Part shown: in pieces, positions 5,875 through 8,888 of the stretch
How positions within the stretch are numbered: the stretch's first letter is position 1
Layout: each line of letters opens with the position of its first letter
Assembly (NCBI GenBank): GCA_000991645.1
Contig: LBRX01000042.1
Span: 1 to 8,888, forward strand
Origin: Candidatus Moranbacteria bacterium GW2011_GWE2_36_40
GTDB taxonomy: Bacteria > Patescibacteriota > Minisyncoccia > Moranbacterales > GWC2-37-73
Direction: 5' to 3'
DNA length: 8,888 nucleotides
Notes under the pieces: generated by a model
The model's input: only the letters and a program-made list of their open reading frames with translations
What the model was told of the DNA's origin: nothing
Databases searched by the model: none
Made by a program: the position numbers and the translations under genes

Positions 5875-5900
5875 ACAAGCTTGATATTTTCAACTAATTA

Positions 5901-5984
5901 CTAGCAACCAAAGTCGCCACAATCCTCATCATCTTCTTCATCATCTGGCTCAGCAAAAACAACTCGTCCCTTGTTAAATATCAT
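5901..5984 (-). CDS. 27-aa acidic peptide ending in a Cys pair
   Basis: This is a short ORF from ATG 5984 to TAG 5901. The peptide has a basic-hydrophobic start (MIFNKGRVVFAEP), a run of nine acidic residues in ten positions (DDEEDDED), and the end CGDFGC. It lies 48 bp after the 115-aa gene and 26 bp before a minus-strand terminator, so it is probably transcribed. The upstream gene's TAA is in the same frame, 17 codons before this ATG. An in-frame TTG twelve codons upstream of this ATG could give about 39 aa instead. There is no SD. The acidic stretch and two cysteines suggest metal binding or a modified peptide precursor, but neither is shown. It could also be a noncoding 3' region with a GAT/GAA repeat. 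Confidence 0.45.
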   Translation of the reverse strand: MIFNKGRVVFAEPDDEEDDEDCGDFGC

Positions 5985-6032
5985 ATTTTTATACTTAATT
6001 AATGATAAACCTAAACACAAATCAACTATACC

Positions 6033-6380
6033 TTATTCAAATTTTGACGTCAAAATTGCATTAACTCTCTCTATTACATCATCACTAGCGCCTTTTAATG
6101 TTTTGGAAAAATATTCCACAACAACATCTCTCGAGACACGTGATAAAATTTCCGCAATTTCAGCTTCGTCATAGTTATCGGTCAAAAAATCCTCAATATC
6201 ATCCTGCGTAAAGCTTGCATTTTCCACCATTTGACCTTTTTCCGCAAAAGCTTCCGCCACCATGTCCATCAATAAGACATTTTTCAATTTCTCCACATGC
6301 TCCTTTGTTTGCGCCGGTTTTAATTCCAGAACCTTAAAAATTTCCAATGTTTTCTTAACTTCTTCATCTATTATTTGCAT
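6033..6380 (-). CDS. Helical 115-aa protein of unknown function
   Basis: I do not recognise it with confidence. It has no signal peptide, membrane segment or cysteine. It is acidic and reads as all-alpha: helices at about 3-18, 25-48 (KEHVEKLKNVLLMDMVAEAFAE), 58-68 (TQDDIEDFLTD), 71-95 (DEAEIAEILSRVSRDVVVEYFSKTL region) and 97-112. The middle section loosely resembles small helical DUF proteins common in CPR genomes, such as DUF5663-type, but this is a weak impression. It has its own -10 box just after the FKBP terminator and is followed by the 27-aa ORF in the same unit. The start ATG has no SD. The reading frame itself is well supported. Confidence 0.75.
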   Translation of the reverse strand: MQIIDEEVKKTLEIFKVLELKPAQTKEHVEKLKNVLLMDMVAEAFAEKGQMVENASFTQDDIEDFLTDNYDEAEIAEILSRVSRDVVVEYFSKTLKGASDDVIERVNAILTSKFE

Positions 6381-6412
6381 AAAATATATTTTTGAAAATT
6401 ATTACTTTACAC

Positions 6413-6418
6413 ATTATA
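6413..6418 (-). promoter_or_regulatory. TATAAT -10 box before the 115-aa gene
   Basis: A perfect TATAAT on the minus strand lies 32 bases before the ATG, just past the FKBP terminator. No good -35 is present (only TTTTTT at 6441-6436). Confidence 0.5.
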
Positions 6419-6428
6419 CACGGATTTT

Positions 6429-6462
6429 AAAAAAGAAAAAACCCTCCAACAAGAAGGGTTTT
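6429..6462 (-). terminator. Intrinsic terminator after the FKBP gene
   Basis: On the minus strand AAAACCCT (6462-6455) pairs with AGGGTTTT (6444-6437) around a 10-base loop. A run of TCTTTTTT follows. It lies 20 bp after the FKBP stop. Confidence 0.8.
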
Positions 6463-6482
6463 AGAATCAAAAATACCAAGTG

Positions 6483-7010
6483 TTATTTGATGGAAATCAT
6501 CTCTACATCAAAAATTAAAGTTGCATTTGGTGGAATAACTGCGCCAGCTCCACGAGAGCCATATCCCATTTCGGATGGAATTGTCAATGTTCTTTTTTCT
6601 CCAACTTTCATTCCAAGCAAGCCCTGCTCCCATCCTTGAATAACCATTCCCTGTCCTATTTGAAACTCAAACGGAGTTCCGCGATCCACACTTGAATCAA
6701 ATTTTGTTCCATCAGTCAATTTCCCAGTATAATGCACAGCAATTGTGTCGCCCGATTTAACCACGCGATCCCCTTTGCCTTCTTGAGTTGTTTTAATTTC
6801 CAATTCCATAGCTTTTTTATTGTTAGATTGATTAACTGTTGTTTGTGATTGAGCCGCTGACTCTGTTTTTTTATTGCTCTCCTGAACGGTTGCCTTTATT
6901 TCATCTTCTTTTACATTCGGCGCCACAGCCGACTTGTTTCCTAAAAGCAGATAAAGCAAAACGATTACTACCAAAGAAATAAGTACTAACAAAATCTTCT
7001 TGGTGCTCAT
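6483..7010 (-). CDS. Membrane-anchored FKBP-type peptidyl-prolyl isomerase
   Basis: It is predicted to catalyse proline cis-trans isomerisation and assist folding outside the membrane. Residues 5-23 form a membrane segment (ILLVLISLVVIVLLYLLLG) without a lipobox cysteine, so it is probably an uncleaved anchor. Residues ~25-66 are a Gln/Asn/Ser/Lys-rich linker. Residues ~68-175 are a complete FKBP domain. Active-site residues line up with FKBP12: Tyr94 (VHYTG), Phe104 and Asp105 (KFDSS), Phe114 (PFEF), Val123-Ile124 and Trp127 (MVIQGW), Tyr150 (MGYG) and Phe167 (IFDVE). GMKVGEKRTLTIPSEMGYG is typical of the bacterial FkpA/Mip branch, but the dimerisation helices of that branch are missing. It sits downstream of the four-helix membrane protein, with a modest promoter between. 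Confidence 0.94.
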   Translation of the reverse strand: MSTKKILLVLISLVVIVLLYLLLGNKSAVAPNVKEDEIKATVQESNKKTESAAQSQTTVNQSNNKKAMELEIKTTQEGKGDRVVKSGDTIAVHYTGKLTDGTKFDSSVDRGTPFEFQIGQGMVIQGWEQGLLGMKVGEKRTLTIPSEMGYGSRGAGAVIPPNATLIFDVEMISIK

Positions 7011-7040
7011 ATTATTTAATCATTAAAAATTACATTTTTT

Positions 7041-7070
7041 ATTGTAACACAAGCAAACAAAGATTGACCA
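7041..7070 (-). promoter_or_regulatory. Possible FKBP promoter
   Basis: On the minus strand, TGGTCA (7070-7065), an 18-base spacer and TACAAT (7046-7041) lie 31 bases before the FKBP ATG. The -10 is good (5 of 6) and the -35 is moderate (4 of 6). Confidence 0.45.
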
Positions 7071-7081
7071 GGTGTCTATAA

Positions 7082-7618
7082 TTATTTTTTGCTTTTATTT
7101 TTTGTCAAATAATATAGATACGCAAGATATATAACAATTCCCACCTTTATAATATTCAAAGGAAACCAAATATTAATTCCTGAATTGTCATAATAAAACC
7201 AAAGCACAACGAAGCTTACTGAGAGCAACATCTCAAAAAACCATCTTGGTTTTTTAGTGTTTGCAAAATCATAAGAGAGATTAAAAATAAGCAATGCTAC
7301 ATATACAATAAATAAGAATATCCATATTTTTATTGGCAAATTTTGAATATCATCAGAAACTTCACTACACACAACTGAAGCAGCCTGCTGATCAATCATT
7401 GATTCATTAATTTCTGATATCCTCAAGGTATTGTTCTGGGTTGTTAACTCTAAATTTGAATAACATTCTCTTGTTTTTATTGCAGAACTTTTTTCAGCAA
7501 AAAGAAAGGTACCATCAATAAAAAATAGTGAGACAAAAACAAGCAGAATGATGCCAAACGCATATTTCGTTACCAGTGTCTGAGCTTCATTTTTCATAGC
7601 ATTTATCTTACATATCAT
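7082..7618 (-). CDS. Four-helix membrane protein of unknown function
   Basis: I do not recognise a family. Four hydrophobic segments can be seen: ~20-40 (FGIILLVFVSLFFIDG), ~98-116 (IWIFLFIVYVALLIFNLSY), ~126-143 (WFFEMLLSVSFVVLWFYY) and ~149-171 (NIWFPLNIIKVGIVIYLAYLYYL). Between the first and second is a ~55-residue loop with two cysteines, Cys52 and Cys84, that could form a disulfide outside the cell. The C-terminus is basic (TKNKSKK), which fits a cytoplasmic end. A second ATG at codon 8 (7597) is an alternative start, and a TATAAA only 3 bp before the first ATG makes the later start credible. No SD is visible at either. A structured leader lies upstream and the FKBP gene follows after 71 bp. 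Confidence 0.75.
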   Translation of the reverse strand: MICKINAMKNEAQTLVTKYAFGIILLVFVSLFFIDGTFLFAEKSSAIKTRECYSNLELTTQNNTLRISEINESMIDQQAASVVCSEVSDDIQNLPIKIWIFLFIVYVALLIFNLSYDFANTKKPRWFFEMLLSVSFVVLWFYYDNSGINIWFPLNIIKVGIVIYLAYLYYLTKNKSKK

Positions 7619-7620
7619 TA

Positions 7621-7730
7621 TTTATAATGGTAAACCCGTTTTCCAGCTAATGCAAGGGAACCCACTTTGCTTTATCTTGCCTGACAACTCAGGCAGCTGA
7701 CGAAAATAATCCAGGCAAAACACGCCGTGC
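7621..7730 (-). ncRNA. Candidate structured leader of the membrane-protein gene
   Basis: This ~110-base stretch between a terminator and the membrane-protein gene is less AT-rich than the other gaps and can fold. TGCCTGA (7695-7689) pairs with TCAGGCA (7684-7678) around a tetraloop. GCAAAG and CTTGC form a second small stem around 7650-7670. TGG and CCA with AAA/TTT form a third just before the start. CAGGCA occurs again at 7712-7717, so TGCCTG at 7678-7683 has two possible partners, as in a switch. I could not match it to a known riboswitch class. Confidence 0.35.
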
Positions 7731-7768
7731 AAACAAAAAAAATATTCCTGCTTCGGGCAGAAATATTT
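7731..7768 (-). terminator. Intrinsic terminator after the CAP gene
   Basis: In the minus-strand RNA, AAATATTTCTGC (7768-7757) and GCAGGAATATTT (7751-7740) pair over 12 positions around CCGAA, followed by TTTTTTGTTT. The one imperfect pair is G-U on this strand but A-C on the other, which fixes the orientation. Confidence 0.88.
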
Positions 7769-7798
7769 AAAATACCTTAAAAGTTTTTAGCTTTCATC

Positions 7799-8290
7799 TC
7801 AATGCCTCATTTTCATTTGTGTTATATATGTTTTTTCAAAATTTATAGCGTTGCCTTCAGGCATCGTAAATGAATGACTTTTATATCTAACAATTCCAAT
7901 TGAAATAACAACCTTTTTTCTTAACAAAGAGAAATGATAAAGAACAATATGCATATGCCCAGTCATAACTTCATGCGTGAAGAAAACAAGCAAGATTATT
8001 ACTAATGAAGCCTGCGTAAAAAACACCGATGGGATTGTGAATGCTTTTTCAAAAAACATTGCTGAATTCTTTTGTACTGCATTAATATCGATATTTTTAT
8101 TTTTCCAAACAATATTTTCAGAATTAATTCCGTCACTAGCCGTCTTGGTTGTTGTCAATCCAGCAACCGTATCTCTTATTGGTACATTTTTCATTTTAGT
8201 TCCAAATTCTTGAACCGTGATAATTGTTTCTTTTCCAGCAATTTTCCCACTCACAACAGCCACTCCAATTTCTTCATATTTTTCATTCAA
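7799..8290 (-). CDS. CAP-domain protein, C-terminal part (out of frame with N-terminal part)
   Basis: The first ~32 residues complete the CAP/SCP fold: LNEKYEEIGVAVVSGKIAGK, then ETIITVQEFGTKM, the usual last strands of YkwD-like proteins. They lie one frame away from the N-terminal part at 8287-8670. An unknown ~50-residue polar linker follows, then a membrane helix (~87-106, PSVFFTQASLVIILLVFF), then a His- and Lys-containing tail (~107-163). The apparent start is a TTG inside the CAP domain with no SD, so independent translation is unlikely. With one extra A in the A7 run at 8295-8301, the two parts join as HKK-NILNEKY, giving a 290-residue protein with an intact domain. The gene is followed by a clear terminator. 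Confidence 0.8.
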   Translation of the reverse strand: MNEKYEEIGVAVVSGKIAGKETIITVQEFGTKMKNVPIRDTVAGLTTTKTASDGINSENIVWKNKNIDINAVQKNSAMFFEKAFTIPSVFFTQASLVIILLVFFTHEVMTGHMHIVLYHFSLLRKKVVISIGIVRYKSHSFTMPEGNAINFEKTYITQMKMRH

Positions 8291-8670
8291 AATATTTTTT
8301 TGTGAGTCTCACTATTCATCAGGGCTTGATGCTGCTTTTCTGGATCAGTAAAATTAATAGCCAAATTTTCACCAGCAAGAGCATAATCATAGCCAGCTTT
8401 TTCAATCCAGCTCCAAGGCGTGATTCCAGCAGGTGAAGTGTGCGCAAAATAATCATTTTCTATCATATCCTTGGCCTTATTTTTTGCCGCCTCAGAAAGC
8501 TTCTCATTTACCACTAAAGGCAAAATATTGCGCTCTGCTCGATCTTTATTAATCAGATCAACAACTGAGCCACTTTCAAAAAAATTCGCTGACGAATGAA
8601 AAAATGGCACCGCCATCAAAAGCGCTGTTATGATCAAAAAAAGTCCTTTTTTAAGCCATTTTATTTTCAT
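8287..8670 (-). CDS. CAP/SCP-domain protein, N-terminal part (frameshifted after residue 125)
   Basis: This is an exported protein of the CAP superfamily (YkwD-like). Their bacterial role is mostly unknown; some act in envelope or spore biology. Residues 1-28 form a basic start and hydrophobic signal (GLFLIITALLMAVPFFHSSA). The CAP domain runs from ~30: VVDLINKDRAERNILPLVVN, a helix with AAKNKAKDMIENDYFAHTSP (His77), AGENLAINF (Glu101), then QALMNSETHKK (His123). These are the expected cavity residues. The frame then reads IF and stops in an A7 run, while the family continues with NIL, which is present one base out of frame. The promoter is consensus, but a terminator hairpin lies between it and the ATG. 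Confidence 0.85.
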   Translation of the reverse strand: MKIKWLKKGLFLIITALLMAVPFFHSSANFFESGSVVDLINKDRAERNILPLVVNEKLSEAAKNKAKDMIENDYFAHTSPAGITPWSWIEKAGYDYALAGENLAINFTDPEKQHQALMNSETHKKIF

Positions 8671-8684
8671 TTTTGTCTTTATTT

Positions 8685-8727
8685 AAAAAAAGAAAAGGAA
8701 CGTTTCACCCGAGTGAAACGTCCCTTT
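8685..8727 (-). terminator. Terminator or attenuator hairpin directly before the CAP gene
   Basis: In the minus-strand RNA, AAAGGGACGTTTCAC (8727-8713) pairs with GTGAAACGTTCCTTT (8708-8694) over 15 positions around TCGG, then TCTTTTTTT. The single imperfect pair is G-U on this strand and A-C on the other. It ends about 15 bases before the CAP ATG and begins about 12 bases after the predicted transcription start. Confidence 0.85.
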
Positions 8728-8745
8728 CAAGACATCTATATTCCA

Positions 8746-8774
8746 ATTATACGCCTTTTTTAATAAAAAGTCAA
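8746..8774 (-). promoter_or_regulatory. Consensus sigma70 promoter before the CAP gene
   Basis: On the minus strand, TTGACT (8774-8769), a 17-base spacer and TATAAT (8751-8746) match the consensus at 11 of 12 positions. Transcription should start near 8739 and meet the terminator hairpin at once. Confidence 0.85.
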
Positions 8775-8831
8775 GCAAAAACCGCCTTCGTGTCAACGTT
8801 TTTTAGAAATGACATACTTGGAAATTTTTTT

Positions 8832-8854
8832 AAAATGTCATACCTAGACATTTT
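8832..8854. repeat. Inverted repeat AAAATGTC-N7-GACATTTT
   Basis: The 8-bp arms are perfect. A related ATGACATACTTGG at 8809-8821 parallels ATGTCATACCTAG inside this repeat, and ATGACAT is itself the complement of ATGTCAT. The site lies about 60 bp upstream of the CAP promoter and could be a regulator site. No T run follows on either strand, so it is not an obvious terminator. I see no gene in 8671-8888. Confidence 0.45.
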
Positions 8855-8888
8855 GGCAAATTAGCTCTGTATTTTGGGTTCGTATTTG

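Noticed and set aside
7061..7081. Plus-strand TTGACC followed by TATAAT as a promoter
   Set aside because: The two boxes are only 7 bases apart and no plus-strand gene follows.
7621..7700. Resemblance to a c-di-GMP-I (GEMM) riboswitch on the minus strand: GCAAAG, then CGGGTTTACC near the 3' end
   Set aside because: The partner strand GGCAAACC and the GNRA-capped P2 stem are not present in the right order, so I call only an unassigned structured leader.
7799..8290. An independent 163-aa gene starting at TTG 8290
   Set aside because: The start is inside the CAP domain with no SD, and the sequence continues the upstream frame exactly after a one-base shift.
1..8888. tRNA, rRNA, CRISPR array, transposase or integrase
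   Set aside because: I looked for cloverleaf arms, regularly spaced repeats and recombinase motifs on both strands and saw none.

Overview
The window is AT-rich, compact bacterial DNA. It uses the standard code: TGA acts as a stop in several genes. Eight of the larger genes lie on the minus strand and start without a visible Shine-Dalgarno (SD) sequence. U-tailed hairpin terminators separate most of the transcription units. The content (a membrane-anchored amidase, a class A penicillin-binding protein, an anchored FKBP, a CAP protein, a shortened TsaB-like protein and several small unknown proteins) fits a member of the Patescibacteria/CPR. That placement is inference from style and content, not from a marker gene.

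Layout from left to right. Bases 1-266 hold no gene I can support, but they contain a tandem 7-mer, a GC-rich double-hairpin element and a minus-strand terminator. At 267-542 (-) is a 91-residue protein resembling only the N-terminal part of TsaB. Bases 543-738 are very AT-rich, with a perfect 20-bp inverted repeat. At 739-1542 (-) is a membrane-tethered N-acetylmuramoyl-L-alanine amidase. Next comes the only plus-strand unit, a complete micro-operon at 1572-2085. It has a near-consensus sigma70 promoter, three tiny translationally coupled ORFs (45, 38 and 40 aa), each with a strong SD, and a strong terminator. A PBP1A-type peptidoglycan synthase (2099-4279, -) and a glutamate dehydrogenase (4418-5668, -) follow.

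The dehydrogenase promoter is bracketed by two ATACCC-N5-GGGTAT palindromes like the operators of CsoR/CstR-family repressors. Further right on the minus strand are a 27-residue acidic, cysteine-ending peptide (5901-5984) behind a helical 115-aa unknown protein (6033-6380), an anchored FKBP prolyl isomerase (6483-7010) and a four-helix membrane protein (7082-7618) with a structured leader. The last gene is a CAP/SCP-domain protein (7799-8670) broken by one base in an A7 run. It is preceded by a consensus promoter that runs directly into a strong terminator hairpin.

The common theme is the cell envelope. PBP1A builds peptidoglycan, the amidase cuts it, FKBP may fold exported proteins, and the CAP protein is exported. 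The observations most worth following are the three-peptide operon, the CsoR-like control of glutamate dehydrogenase, and the promoter-terminator-gene order with a frameshift at the CAP locus.
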